From contig NZ_QZCF01000003.1 in assembly GCF_003591485.1 (NCBI RefSeq), positions 62,001 through 126,000 on the forward strand: DNA of 64,000 nt. Reading direction: 5' to 3'. The translations under genes were made by a program, and so were the position numbers. The stretch is from Paenibacillus sp. 1011MAR3C5 (GTDB lineage Bacteria; Bacillota; Bacilli; Paenibacillales; Paenibacillaceae). The first letter of the stretch is position 1. Every line of letters begins with the position of its first letter. This document shows, piece by piece, positions 41,401-49,862 of the stretch. Below the pieces are notes generated by a model that saw only the letters and a program-made list of their open reading frames with translations, had not been told where the DNA came from and did not search any database.

Positions 41401-43451
41401 TTGGCACGGTAGCCGACTACGGTATGCTTGGCGGGGTGCTTGCCGTCTACGACGAGCGGCAGGACAAATGGACGCAATACAATGATGTGGTCGAGGACCA
41501 GGCGATTATCGGGCTGGCTTACAAGGACGGCCTGTTGTACGGGGGCACGACCGTATGGGGCGGCCTTGGCATCTCACCGACGCAGGAGGCAGCCAAAATC
41601 TTTGTATGGGATGTGGCAAAGGGCCGGAAAGTAGCCGAATTTACGCCGGACATTCCAGGCATGGATGAAACACCGAAGATGATCGGTGATCTCTCGTTCG
41701 GTCCTGACGGCCTCTTATGGGGCGCGGTTGATGGCACTGTCTTTGCGATGGATGTTGAAAGCAAGGAAGTCGTGAAGAGCAAGATGATTCGTCCAAGCCT
41801 CTACAACTCCAGCAAATGGAAGCCGTATCATTTGAGATGGAGCCCGGACGGCATGCTGTACACGACATTGTCCCGTCAACTGACTGTCATTGATCCGGAA
41901 ACTCTGCAATACAAGGTAATTGACAGCACATTCACCAACGACATGACGATCGGTCTGGACGGTTCCATCTATTATGCGCCGGATGCAGGCACGACTTTAG
42001 TGAAAATCCCGGTGCCCGAGACCGACGCGACCTTGCGTGCCGTGACGATAGACGGCAAGCCGTTTGCGGAATTCTCGACCGGAGTTACCAGCTATGTCAA
42101 GAAACTGACGTCCGAGTCGGCGATTGAGGCAGCTCCGACCCAGCAGGGCGCGACGGTTGCGGTCGAAGTGGTGAAAGCGGACGAAAAAACGCGGATTCAG
42201 GTTACCGGCGCAGACGGCAAATCCAGGCTGGATTATACCCTGTATTGGAATGAAGCTGCGCGTCTGAAGGACAGACCGGGAGCAGGAAATCCGAACCCTC
42301 CGGTCACACCAGGGCCGTCTGAGCCATCCGGGCCTGCTGAATCGGCGAATGAAGGAAGGCAGATCGTATCCGAGAATGAGCTTCGTCCGAACGCCCAGGG
42401 CGAGATTGCAGTCAAGCTGGCCCCGAATGCGGACCACGCGCTGCTGCCGATTAATGCGGGCGAACTGGCCGGCAATCGGGCGATCAGGCTGGACGGCGGG
42501 GATTATGCCATTGACGTTCCGGCGGAAGTGCTGGAGCAATTGAAGCAGCTGGCGGAAGGCATGACGGGGGCGCGGATCAAAGTGTCCTTTGAGCGGGCAA
42601 CCGAACAAGACGCGGAGTCGCTTGCGCGCGCCGCATCGGATCGGTACGCGGCAGCCGTTGCGGCGCGAAGCGATATCCGCAGCATTCTTCTGTCCGTTGT
42701 CGGCCAAGAAGGCGGGGAGAAGCAGCCGGAGCGACTCGCTAAGCCGGTGACGCTCGCCTTTGAGGGCGATTTCGACCCGGATGCAACGGGCGTCTATCGC
42801 GTAGATGATAACGGGGTTCTGTCCTACATCGGCGGAACGATCAGAGACGGCCGCATAGTTGCGGAAGTGCCGGCATCCGGACGCTATGCGGTCCTGGCAT
42901 TCGACAAGTCGTTTTCGGATATGCCGTCCGGCCACTGGGCTTCCCAAGCGGTCAAGAAATTGACGGCGATGCTGATGGCTGAGGGCGTGAGCGAGAATCG
43001 GTTTGCGCCTGAGAAAGTGACGACAAGAGCGGAGTTTGTATCGTTCGTCGTTCGGGCGTTGGGATTGGGAGCGGCTGAAGCGAGTCCAGCCCGCTTCGAG
43101 GACGTGGCGTCCGACAGCTGGTACGCGGCGGAGGTTGAGGCGGCGTACCAGGCAGGCATCGTGAGCGGAACAAGCGGCAATACCTTTGCCCCGGGAGCTG
43201 CGGTTACAAGGGAGCAAATGGCTGTTATTCTTTACCGGGCCTATGAATACAAGCGCGGCAGCGGCAGGGCTTCCGCGGCAGGCGGCGGCTTTGCGGATCA
43301 GGATGCCATCAGCCCTTGGGCTGCCGATGCCGTATCGGCCGCTCAAAATCTCGGTCTGGTGCGCGGACGCGGCAACGATAAATTTGCGCCGCAAGCGAAT
43401 CTGACGCGGGCGGAGGCCGTGCAAGCGGTATTGAATTTGCTTGAAAAATAA
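38454..43451 (+). CDS. Giant SLH-anchored surface protein with carbohydrate-binding-like repeats and a beta-propeller
   Basis: A 1665-residue secreted protein. A signal peptide (about 1-30, ending VFA-G) is followed by three homologous beta-sandwich modules of about 150 residues (about 36-185, 220-372, 383-535), each starting N-P/D-GFE and ending TEAYFDDV or TEAYFDDL, like CBM4/9-type carbohydrate-binding modules. A Glu/Pro linker joins the first two. Residues about 545-1200 form a large WD40/YVTN-like beta-propeller with no visible catalytic motif. A cadherin-like segment, a Pro-rich linker, a beta domain and three SLH domains (about 1487-1665) follow. The SLH domains bind pyruvylated wall polymer, so the protein sits on the cell surface. 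It is the second gene of the operon. Confidence 0.85.
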   Translation: MKKGLMERWFCVILSFSLVFSMSSMQVFAGSAEDANPVIVNPGFEMEEESGKLAGWRLVTTNEISFVAPSSEFVRTGQKSMHFNNPTNQEQLQAASEKIDVVPGGVYNAKAWAYVINQSHSIGYEIHFFAADNKPVTPATFKNFAKGTLALNDWNELVVPFTVPDNAAKVELRFNSGKAATHTEAYFDDVSIETVSLPGTPEEQEQPEEPEQPEGPGEPVRNLDFELEPVSAGIPGWSLKAPTTGVLELGASPVRGGKYSLYFADQSNAARTQAHSDPLDVNEGAEYVAGAYVYVVNQTHSIGLEVHFENDLGTAVGSPTFLNFSAAQLSAKQWSIMEVPFTVPAGATKVRLLINSGIPSLTEAYFDDLYITEAGGGTPVDLPDEIQNPGFELPSANGKITHWSVGSGTEGVLELSAERVRSGSNSLYFADRDTGLGLRAISDAFRIEGGETYIAGAYVNVISQSHNIVLETYYFDANDAQVGVKSELFSSNSLGTNQWTRMSTQTDAPQDAAYARVALYSGGVSLTEAYFDDVSFEILPKEEPLDRVYQEPIHLGDMVSVNLGQAGQIQTNSLGENEVYFHSNGLPGPFSVLDAETGELKFSELIPNSEAMWAMTVGSDKNVYFAATGDGLLYRYLPEEKRIEPLGVNPADSWVWDLEASSDGKIYGATFEDKGSGKVFEYDIASGTYKNYGGVMDGMDYVRGIAVHGEYIYAALGANVHLYKIHRETGEKTEIPIKGYSGNVGTMADVFVVKDKLFASVSTINMVVMDLDTYEVVGEFQYSNMISEPNPDHANEIYYKNGSELYKYDLEQNKSVKISLPFPLPDTLRVKDMTWITLKEGSSAGDTVLAMITQYGEYWHYNPKDNTIQFVDLDIAPQYVRIQALESGPMDGRIYLGGYQRGMSVYNPFTNEMNVNIAAFAQPEGIGFLNDHVYYGTYVGAMMYKYDPRKPAEMGNNPVLAYDIGHHQDRPFAIASGGGKLYVGTVADYGMLGGVLAVYDERQDKWTQYNDVVEDQAIIGLAYKDGLLYGGTTVWGGLGISPTQEAAKIFVWDVAKGRKVAEFTPDIPGMDETPKMIGDLSFGPDGLLWGAVDGTVFAMDVESKEVVKSKMIRPSLYNSSKWKPYHLRWSPDGMLYTTLSRQLTVIDPETLQYKVIDSTFTNDMTIGLDGSIYYAPDAGTTLVKIPVPETDATLRAVTIDGKPFAEFSTGVTSYVKKLTSESAIEAAPTQQGATVAVEVVKADEKTRIQVTGADGKSRLDYTLYWNEAARLKDRPGAGNPNPPVTPGPSEPSGPAESANEGRQIVSENELRPNAQGEIAVKLAPNADHALLPINAGELAGNRAIRLDGGDYAIDVPAEVLEQLKQLAEGMTGARIKVSFERATEQDAESLARAASDRYAAAVAARSDIRSILLSVVGQEGGEKQPERLAKPVTLAFEGDFDPDATGVYRVDDNGVLSYIGGTIRDGRIVAEVPASGRYAVLAFDKSFSDMPSGHWASQAVKKLTAMLMAEGVSENRFAPEKVTTRAEFVSFVVRALGLGAAEASPARFEDVASDSWYAAEVEAAYQAGIVSGTSGNTFAPGAAVTREQMAVILYRAYEYKRGSGRASAAGGGFADQDAISPWAADAVSAAQNLGLVRGRGNDKFAPQANLTRAEAVQAVLNLLEK

Positions 43452-43459
43452 TCGTTTGC

Positions 43460-43489
43460 GGGTAATGCGGGCTTTGTCCCGCATTACCC
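43460..43489 (+). terminator. 12-bp hairpin within the operon
   Basis: GGGTAATGCGGG (43460-43471) and CCCGCATTACCC (43478-43489) pair perfectly. There is no T-run; TATAAT follows at 43492-43497. It may stabilise the upstream mRNA or attenuate transcription into the last two genes. Confidence 0.5.
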
Positions 43490-43540
43490 CATATAATGGA
43501 GCTGTGGAGCTAAAATAGGGAAAGAAGGAGGAATGCCATC

Positions 43541-44056
43541 ATGGCTGATATGCTGGTTAAATTGTACGATTTGCCTCACCCTGAGCCGATGGACGCATTC
43601 GAGCGGCGAACGGGCGTTGTGATTCGCAGGGCGATTGGTCCGGAGAAGCATGTGGTGACACAGTGGGTCAAGGAGCGGTTCCGCCCAGGCTGGGCGAGCG
43701 AATGCGAGGTAGCGTTCGCCCGGAGTCCCATTACTTGCATTGTGGCGGTTGAAGAAGGAAAGCTGAGGGGTTTCGCTTGTTATGACGCTACCGCCAAAGG
43801 CTATTTCGGTCCAACCGGCGTCGACGAGGCTGAGCGCGGCAAAGGGATCGGCAAAATGCTGTATCTCTATACGCTGCATTTAATGCGTCTGGACGGGTAC
43901 GGCTACGCTATTATCGGCGGCGCCGGTCCGGTGGACTTTTATGCCAAGTCATCGGGCGCCGTTGTCATTGAAGGCTCGGAGCCCGGAATATACAAAGGAA
44001 TGCTGAGATCGCAGTCCGATCCATTTCGGCCGGTCTCATCAAGCGATACGGAGTGA
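43541..44056 (+). CDS. GNAT-family N-acetyltransferase
   Basis: A 171-residue acetyltransferase with CIVAVEEGKLRGFACYDA, the CoA loop VDEAERGKGIGKMLYLYTL (RGxGIG) and GPVDFYAKSSGA near the C-terminus. The gene lies between the surface protein and the DUF4838 gene, with only 3 bases to the latter. In this setting an amino sugar or an amine derived from the processed polymer is a reasonable substrate guess, not proven by the sequence. Confidence 0.85.
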   Translation: MADMLVKLYDLPHPEPMDAFERRTGVVIRRAIGPEKHVVTQWVKERFRPGWASECEVAFARSPITCIVAVEEGKLRGFACYDATAKGYFGPTGVDEAERGKGIGKMLYLYTLHLMRLDGYGYAIIGGAGPVDFYAKSSGAVVIEGSEPGIYKGMLRSQSDPFRPVSSSDTE

Positions 44057-44059
44057 TTC

Positions 44060-45760
44060 ATGATGGGGAAGCTTGCGATCAGGCAGCTGAGAGAGCATCC
44101 GGTATTAAACTTTGCAAGCGAAGAGCTGCAAGCGGTTAGCGAGTCCTATGCGGAGGAATCGGCTGCCACCTCCAAGCAGTGGATTATTGGAACCTGGAGC
44201 GATTGCGAGCGGCACTTGTCGGCTGTCCCGTTCGATCCAGCGGCGGCAAAGCCGGTATGGCCGTGGCAAAGGGAAGCGGAAGGCGATCAGGAGCATGCGG
44301 AATATACGTACCCGGATGACGCCTATGTCATTTTGCGCGGGGAAGACGTTATTATTCTAGCCGGGCACAACGAGCGGGCGGCCTTGTATGCGGTATATGC
44401 CTATTGCAAAGAAGAATTCCAGCTCGAATGGATCTATCCGGGAGAAGCGGCCGTTCATGTCTCGCGGCAGGCCTACAGCTTGGAGCGGGAGCAAGCTTGC
44501 AAAGCGGATAGGTCTGCCATTCAAATTCCGTCCATGCGGCGCAGAGGGTTTGTGTATGAGAACCTGAAAGACGAACCTTATTTGCTGGCGGTGGTCGATT
44601 GGCTCGCCAAAAACCGTATCAATGAGCTGTTTATGACGTTTATGCTATGGGAGGAGCTTGGTTCGGCGCTGGCTCCCGAGCTGGCCAAGCGCGGCATTGC
44701 ATTGACGCTAGGCGGCCACAGCATGACGTTTTTTATGCCGGAGCTCATGGAGAAGAAGCAGCTGGATTATTCCGACTTGAGCTGGCAGCCCGGTGTAATA
44801 GCTGGTATTGTGCAATACTGCGGGAAGGTTCCGCAGCTGGCCCGGCTATCGTTGTGGCCGGAGGATGCGGCAATTGCCGATAACGAGGCGGAGAAAAAAA
44901 GGTTTCTATCCGGCTATATCCGGTTTACAGAGCGGATCAAAGAAGCTTTGGGCGCAGCCGGCATAGAGATTGAAGTAGAGCATATCGCATATAATGCGGG
45001 CTTGTCCTGGGATATGCTTGAGCTGCTTGACGGAGTGGAGGCATCGGACCGCAGCGATGTCCTGTTCGCCTACTGGGGAAGAGACTACAGCAAACAATGG
45101 TCCTATAAGGACAGCCGCGCTGAGGATGCGAGAGCCGTCAGAGCTTTAAAACGCTGGACGAAAACAGCGGCCGAAAAAAATAGAAATATGTGCGTATTTG
45201 AATATTACAGCGACCACTTTATGTTAAGTCCGTTATTCCCTGCTCTTCCGGGTCGAATCTATGATGACATGGCGCTGTTCAAGCAGCTAGGCATCGACTC
45301 CATTGTCAATTTGGTTGTCCCGGGCTCCGGTGCTGGCGACGGATACTCATGGAAGTGGGCGCAAGGCTACAACAGCTATCTGTTCGCGCGATGCGCCTGG
45401 GACGATCGCGATGAAGCGGCTTTAGAGGATTATTGGCAATACGCGCCCGCAAGCGAGCGCGCATTCCTCAGGGCGGCCGTGGATCGAATGGGCTGCAAGC
45501 TGGCCCGCTTGACCCAATACAACTTCCCGTTATTCCCCGCAAGAGTGGTCGATGTGAAGCAATTGGCGGCGCCCGTTTCGGAGGCCGGAGCGATTAGCGC
45601 CGAATTGATAGAGCTGGAAGCGGAGGTACAATCGATGCTGGTGCGCTTGAGGGATGGCACAGGCACTGGTCTGGAGCCGTTTATGATGTATTTCAATCAT
45701 CTCAGCGCTACGCTTGAGGAATTGAGCAGAGAATGGGCCGACAAAGGAGAACACGGGTAA
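44060..45760 (+). CDS. DUF4838 glycoside-hydrolase-like protein
   Basis: A 566-residue cytoplasmic protein (no signal peptide). An N-terminal alpha/beta segment (about 70-150; DAYVILRGEDVIILAGHNERAALYAVYAY) is like the GH20/GH67 N-terminal domain, and a TIM-barrel-like core has MRRRGFVYENLKDE, RINELFMTFMLWEELG, the DUF4838-type EYYSDHFM and GIDSIVNLVVPG. DUF4838 proteins are relatives of alpha-glucuronidases and GH20/84 enzymes with unproven activity. It is coupled to the GNAT gene and is the last gene of the LacI operon. Confidence 0.75.
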   Translation: MMGKLAIRQLREHPVLNFASEELQAVSESYAEESAATSKQWIIGTWSDCERHLSAVPFDPAAAKPVWPWQREAEGDQEHAEYTYPDDAYVILRGEDVIILAGHNERAALYAVYAYCKEEFQLEWIYPGEAAVHVSRQAYSLEREQACKADRSAIQIPSMRRRGFVYENLKDEPYLLAVVDWLAKNRINELFMTFMLWEELGSALAPELAKRGIALTLGGHSMTFFMPELMEKKQLDYSDLSWQPGVIAGIVQYCGKVPQLARLSLWPEDAAIADNEAEKKRFLSGYIRFTERIKEALGAAGIEIEVEHIAYNAGLSWDMLELLDGVEASDRSDVLFAYWGRDYSKQWSYKDSRAEDARAVRALKRWTKTAAEKNRNMCVFEYYSDHFMLSPLFPALPGRIYDDMALFKQLGIDSIVNLVVPGSGAGDGYSWKWAQGYNSYLFARCAWDDRDEAALEDYWQYAPASERAFLRAAVDRMGCKLARLTQYNFPLFPARVVDVKQLAAPVSEAGAISAELIELEAEVQSMLVRLRDGTGTGLEPFMMYFNHLSATLEELSREWADKGEHG

Positions 45761-45778
45761 CCGGTTCTCCTTTTTTTT
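45743..45778 (+). terminator. Intrinsic terminator of the LacI-controlled operon
   Basis: AAAGGAGAAC (45743-45752) pairs with GTTCTCCTTT (45764-45773), followed by more Ts. Confidence 0.85.
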
Positions 45779-45881
45779 CGGCAGTGTACGGCCAATGAAA
45801 ATGGCCTTGCGTCCTTCCCTGAACGGTGCCCCGTAAGATGGATACTTTGGAGATAGCGACCCTCAGCGGGTCATTTTGTGT

Positions 45882-46286
45882 TTATGCAGTAGGCCCTGCA
45901 GTGGTAATCATCCACGGTACACCGTATTTATCTTCGACTTGTCCGTACAAGGCACCCCAGAATGCCGGCTCCAGCGGACACTTCACAATGCCGCCTTCAG
46001 CAAGCTTGTCGAAGACATCCCGGGCTTCGGCTTCCGTTGCAAACTCGAAGGACAGGTTTATGGAATTCCCACAAATGACTGGCTCGAATACGGAATCGGA
46101 CATCATGAAGTGAATGCCACCGGCTACCAGGCTCAAGTTGACGACCTTGTCCTTAAGCTCTTCCGCTGCGCCTGGAAGCTGCCCATGCGTCATGACGGAC
46201 AAAATTTCTCCTCCAAATGCATAAGTGTAAAACTCAGCTTGAGCTCTTGCGTTCTCCGATACAATATAAGTAGTGTACTTTGCCAT
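45882..46286 (-). CDS. VOC-superfamily protein (PhnB/glyoxalase-like)
   Basis: A 134-residue protein starting MAKYTTYIVSENARAQAEFYTYAFGGE, with the later VNLSLVAGGIHFMMSD and AFWGALYGQVEDKYGVPWMI. These strands are those of PhnB-like VOC proteins (3-demethylubiquinone-type 'glyoxalase' fold) common in Firmicutes. ATG 46286 is preceded by AGAGGAT; the longer frame upstream has no support. Function not assignable. Confidence 0.85.
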   Translation of the reverse strand: MAKYTTYIVSENARAQAEFYTYAFGGEILSVMTHGQLPGAAEELKDKVVNLSLVAGGIHFMMSDSVFEPVICGNSINLSFEFATEAEARDVFDKLAEGGIVKCPLEPAFWGALYGQVEDKYGVPWMITTAGPTA

Positions 46287-46535
46287 TTTACTTAACATCC
46301 TCTCATTCATTGGTTTGACTGTTGTTAACCAGCCTCTATGAAGACAACGAATGAGGAAAGACAAAATCGACAGCTTCAGAAATAAATTTTTTTCAAGCTT
46401 AAAAAATCAGGATTGTAACTTATTCCTTCCTGAAACGTGAATAGAGCAGAGCATGGCGCCAAGAGCTAGCAGGAAGGGGGATGCACGGTCGATACACACG
46501 AGCTGGATCATATTTATCGCCGATACGGACAGGAA

Positions 46536-47012
46536 TTGTACCGTTACCTGTGCTCCCTCGCCGCCAGCCCCCAGGTTGCCGAGGATCTGATGCAGGATAC
46601 CTTCTACAAAGCATATGTCTATCTGGAGAGCTACGACAACGAGCGGATAAAACCCTGGCTGTTCAAAGTCGCTTATCACGCCTTTATCGACTGGCAGCGC
46701 AAGGAGCGGCGAAGCACGCCTTATGAGCCTGCATGGATGGAGCAGACCGTTGCCTCCGGCGATACGGCACGAAGCGCTGAGCAAGAGGCGCTGGCGCGCG
46801 AAGCGGCCGAGAGCTGGCTAAGCATGCTGGGGAAGCTCTCAATCAATAAGCGGCATGTTGTGCTGCTGCGCGACCATTATCAGCTATCCTACCAGGAGAT
46901 TGCCGATATTACAGGCTTGTCGATCTCCAGTGTCAAAATTAACATTCATCGCGGACGCGAGGAGCTGCGGCGTCTAATCAAGCAAACCTACGGAGGAGGG
47001 GATAACCTATGA
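46536..47012 (+). CDS. ECF RNA polymerase sigma factor
   Basis: A 158-residue (from TTG 46536) group IV sigma factor. Region 2 includes QVAEDLMQDTFYKAYVYLESY and WLFKVAYHAFIDWQRK, region 4 YQEIADITGLSISSVKINIHRGREELRRLI. Homology clearly extends upstream in frame to about 46485 (DTHELDHIYRRYGQELYRY), but that stretch has no ATG, GTG or TTG: the only ATG (46481, right after AGGAAGGGGG) is in another frame. Either a non-standard start (ACG 46485) or a one-base frameshift after 46481 is needed. It is coupled to an anti-sigma gene (ATGA). Confidence 0.85.
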   Translation: MYRYLCSLAASPQVAEDLMQDTFYKAYVYLESYDNERIKPWLFKVAYHAFIDWQRKERRSTPYEPAWMEQTVASGDTARSAEQEALAREAAESWLSMLGKLSINKRHVVLLRDHYQLSYQEIADITGLSISSVKINIHRGREELRRLIKQTYGGGDNL

Positions 47013-48205
47013 CTGACCGATTATGCAAAGAGATGGAGCCGCTCTGGGACCGCTACCTGAGAGGAGACTGCGCACCGGAGGAAGAGCAAATGGCTGAGGC
47101 GCATCTGGAGCAATGTCCGGCATGTCAGGAAAGACTGGACCAGGCTATGGCTGCTCAGACGCCCCTTGTTCCTTCTGCACCGTCTGGGCAGACAGTCCCA
47201 TCAGAAGGCAAGCAGCAGCGCTGGATGAGAAGAGCCAAGTGGAAAAACCGCGTCAGCACAGCGGTCAATCTGCTGGCTGCCTTCATCCTTCTGTCTGTTC
47301 TGTCCGGCATTATGACCGGGTTGCTCTATGGCCTGGGCGGCTCGTCCAGCACCAGCGAACGGCTGCCCAAGGTATTGGGCACGGCTGTCGGCATGACGGT
47401 GCCCAATCTGAATGTGAACAGCGGCGGGGTCAATGCTGGACTCTACTTGAACCTTTCCATGGAATACAAGATGAGCAAGCAGGTTGGGAAACAGCAAGAG
47501 CTGTACGGCATCCTACATGGGGATATGCGATTCAATCTGTTGAATGTGAAGCGCGAATGGTTCGGCGGCGGCTATCAGAGCAATCTCTACTTTGCATACC
47601 CGGAAGCTCCGGGGACGCTTACGGATGAGGAGCGTCAATATGAGCGGGAAAGAGATAACGAAGTATGGCAGGCGCTGGAGATGCTGCCGGAAGGCACGGT
47701 ATCCGAGCTTGCCATCTCGCTAGATGCAGCTTATTCACTGGATGAAATCTATGGCATGTTCCAGAATTATGACATGGATCTTGTCTGGTATGCCTTCGAT
47801 ACTGGGCTTGAGCAGGCTGGCGCAAGGCAGGGCAACTTCTTGAGCGGCTGGAGCGGGGAGCTGTGGGGCATGAGCAGCGACTTGATGCTACGATATGCCG
47901 ATTACAGCAGCGGGCTTCAGGTATGGGGCGATGGTCCGGCCAAGGAGCAGGCATTCTTGCGGGGCCTTCAGGAGCTGCAGAAGAATGAGCGCTGGGTGCG
48001 CAAAATTGTTTACGCCGATCCCAAGCTTCAGGAGCGGATCGAATATGTGAGCGAGCATGGCGCGAGAAGCTACGGCCTGATTGTCACCGGCCCAACGAAG
48101 GAACTGCTGAAGCTGCGCCAGCATGAGCATGTCACCCGTCCCGCACTGGGGGAGACCGACTGGTGGAACTGGTATCAGCCCGGCTTTAGCAGCGTGCAGT
48201 ATTAA
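47009..48205 (+). CDS. Anti-sigma factor (YhdL/Sigma_reg type)
   Basis: A 398-residue single-pass membrane protein. The cytosolic N-terminus carries a zinc-finger-like HLEQCPACQERLD after the usual Glu-rich helix, a membrane helix lies at about residues 86-112 (VNLLAAFILLSVLSGIMTGLL), and the extracellular part (about 120-398) resembles the Sigma_reg N/C-terminal domains of the SigM regulator YhdL (LNLSMEYKMSKQ, FQNYDMDLVWYAFDTG). It overlaps the sigma gene by 4 bases and should hold that sigma factor at the membrane until an envelope signal arrives. Confidence 0.85.
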   Translation: MTDRLCKEMEPLWDRYLRGDCAPEEEQMAEAHLEQCPACQERLDQAMAAQTPLVPSAPSGQTVPSEGKQQRWMRRAKWKNRVSTAVNLLAAFILLSVLSGIMTGLLYGLGGSSSTSERLPKVLGTAVGMTVPNLNVNSGGVNAGLYLNLSMEYKMSKQVGKQQELYGILHGDMRFNLLNVKREWFGGGYQSNLYFAYPEAPGTLTDEERQYERERDNEVWQALEMLPEGTVSELAISLDAAYSLDEIYGMFQNYDMDLVWYAFDTGLEQAGARQGNFLSGWSGELWGMSSDLMLRYADYSSGLQVWGDGPAKEQAFLRGLQELQKNERWVRKIVYADPKLQERIEYVSEHGARSYGLIVTGPTKELLKLRQHEHVTRPALGETDWWNWYQPGFSSVQY

Positions 48206-48359
48206 TCGTCTGAATGACATCCTGTCTGTTGATCGTGCGAGAGGCTTCCTATGCCGATCCCGGCACTAATACTGAATGGAATGCCGTCACTGGAGGCATG
48301 CGGTGCGTCATCAGAAGCAAGTGAAGGAATACATCATTGCAGAGTCTGTCCGGTTTGTT

Positions 48360-49388
48360 TTAAGTCAAAATCGGGGTCAGATGCTCGATTGCCATGGAGT
48401 GTACGCGCTCGCTGTCCGGGATATGGTCATACAGGAGATGGCCCTTGCCTGCCTGTTCCAATTGCGAGCTTAGGGCCGCATTACGCTTCTTGCCGGAATC
48501 GATGAAACGAAAGTCTATCTGACGAAGCCGCTGCATATCCTTCAAGGGTTCAAAGGCGTCCGCCTTAATCGCCGTATTGATCTCTTTCAACATTAGAGAT
48601 TCGAGCCGTTTTGCCGTCCAAAGATTCTGAATGTCACGCAGAGCTTTCATATAATCCAGCTCCAGCTGCCGAAGGTTGCCCAGCTTAGAGAAGTCGCACA
48701 AGCGCTCAACCTTGGGCAGCGATATATGCAGGAACTCCAAGTTGCGCAGCTTGCCGAGCGGCTCGATATCCGTTAGATTGCGCACCGAGGACAGTCTCAG
48801 CATGCTGACATGGGAAGGAGCCAGTACCTCGAGCGGTCCCTTTAAATCGCAGCTGTCGATGGCCAGATATTTGATGAGCGGAAGTTCGTTTACGAAGTCC
48901 AACTGGTCTATGGAGCAGTTTAGTACAAGCGTCTCCAGGCGAATGCACTCGGCAATCGGAGACAAGTCCTTGAATTTGCCGTGCAGCTCAAGATAGGCTA
49001 GCTGTTTGCACCTTTGGATAAAGGCCAGCTCTAACGGCTTTTTGGGCGAGCTGAGATTGAGGAATTGCAATTGCGTCATCGTCCCAAGCGCGGACAAGTC
49101 TTGCGGCTCACGAAGATCCAGCCGCAAGGCGGCAACATGCTTCAAGGACGCAAGCGTCTTCAGAAGTTCATCCGTATAGCGGGTCTTATCGTCCATTGCC
49201 GATAGGTACAGGATTAGATCGGGCCGCTTGGCGAACACCCGTGCATCCAGCTCAACCAGATCCTCCAGCGTGTCCGCGCCAACCCTGAAGCTGACGGTTG
49301 CCCGGTTTCGCAGATGCTTAACCGCATGAATCATTTTTTCCGCATCCCAAGGAACGCCTTGTATAGAAGCCTGCCAGATTTCACTCAT
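48360..49388 (-). CDS. Leucine-rich-repeat protein
   Basis: A 342-residue soluble protein with no signal peptide. Between about residues 75 and 290 there are about ten irregular repeats of 22-25 residues with the LxxLxL pattern (HVAALRLDLREPQDLSAL, LQFLNLSSPKKPLEL, LEFLHISLP, LRQLELDYM). Such cytoplasmic LRR proteins mediate protein contacts. No catalytic domain. Single gene, RBS GAGGTGACCG before ATG 49388. Function unknown. Confidence 0.75.
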   Translation of the reverse strand: MSEIWQASIQGVPWDAEKMIHAVKHLRNRATVSFRVGADTLEDLVELDARVFAKRPDLILYLSAMDDKTRYTDELLKTLASLKHVAALRLDLREPQDLSALGTMTQLQFLNLSSPKKPLELAFIQRCKQLAYLELHGKFKDLSPIAECIRLETLVLNCSIDQLDFVNELPLIKYLAIDSCDLKGPLEVLAPSHVSMLRLSSVRNLTDIEPLGKLRNLEFLHISLPKVERLCDFSKLGNLRQLELDYMKALRDIQNLWTAKRLESLMLKEINTAIKADAFEPLKDMQRLRQIDFRFIDSGKKRNAALSSQLEQAGKGHLLYDHIPDSERVHSMAIEHLTPILT

Positions 49389-49820
49389 GATCGGTCACCT
49401 CGTATATGAATTTGATAGAGTGGTAGATTACAAGTAGTCGATTCCAGAAACTAGCTATAAAATGGTAGAGGATACAAGCCAAGTATAAAGGTTATAGTGG
49501 GCAGTTGCCACTCGGAGCGAAGGTTGAGGGGAGCGAAGCGTGATGGAGCAAATCCTATCCATTCCCGGAAAGCTAACGCTTGATTGGGGGGCACGCGATA
49601 AGTCGGTGGAAAGCTTTAAAAGCGCGGGCTCAACTTGGTGGAGCGAATTAAGTCGTTGAGACCGCCTTAAAAGTGCCGCTGCACTTGGCAAATGAAACGA
49701 ATGATTCCGACTATGAGGTCGTAATGTTGCCGTAGTCAACCGAACGATGTGATCGCACATATTCCATCAGATGGATCAGTTATTCCTTTCGGTATATGAT
49801 CAATAGAAACAAGAAAGCTG
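49389..49820. other. Gene-free spacer of about 430 bp
   Basis: No supported reading frame, RNA or repeat. Short open frames here have no RBS and no recognisable protein pattern. Confidence 0.5.
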
Positions 49821-49862
49821 AAAATCTCGGCGTACAACATACATGTACTCCGAGATTTTTGC
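49821..49862 (-). terminator. Terminator of the DUF817 gene
   Basis: AAAATCTCGG (49821-49830) pairs with CCGAGATTTT (49850-49859), with an inner GTAC/GTAC pair. The minus-strand reading gives the T-run. Confidence 0.75.

Noticed and set aside
41997..43484. 495-codon open frame on the minus strand inside the SLH gene
   Set aside because: It is the antisense shadow of a GC-rich coding region, has no RBS, is Arg/His-rich and shows no family pattern.
49455..49760. 101-codon minus-strand frame
   Set aside because: No RBS, atypical composition and no family pattern; the spacer is left as gene-free.
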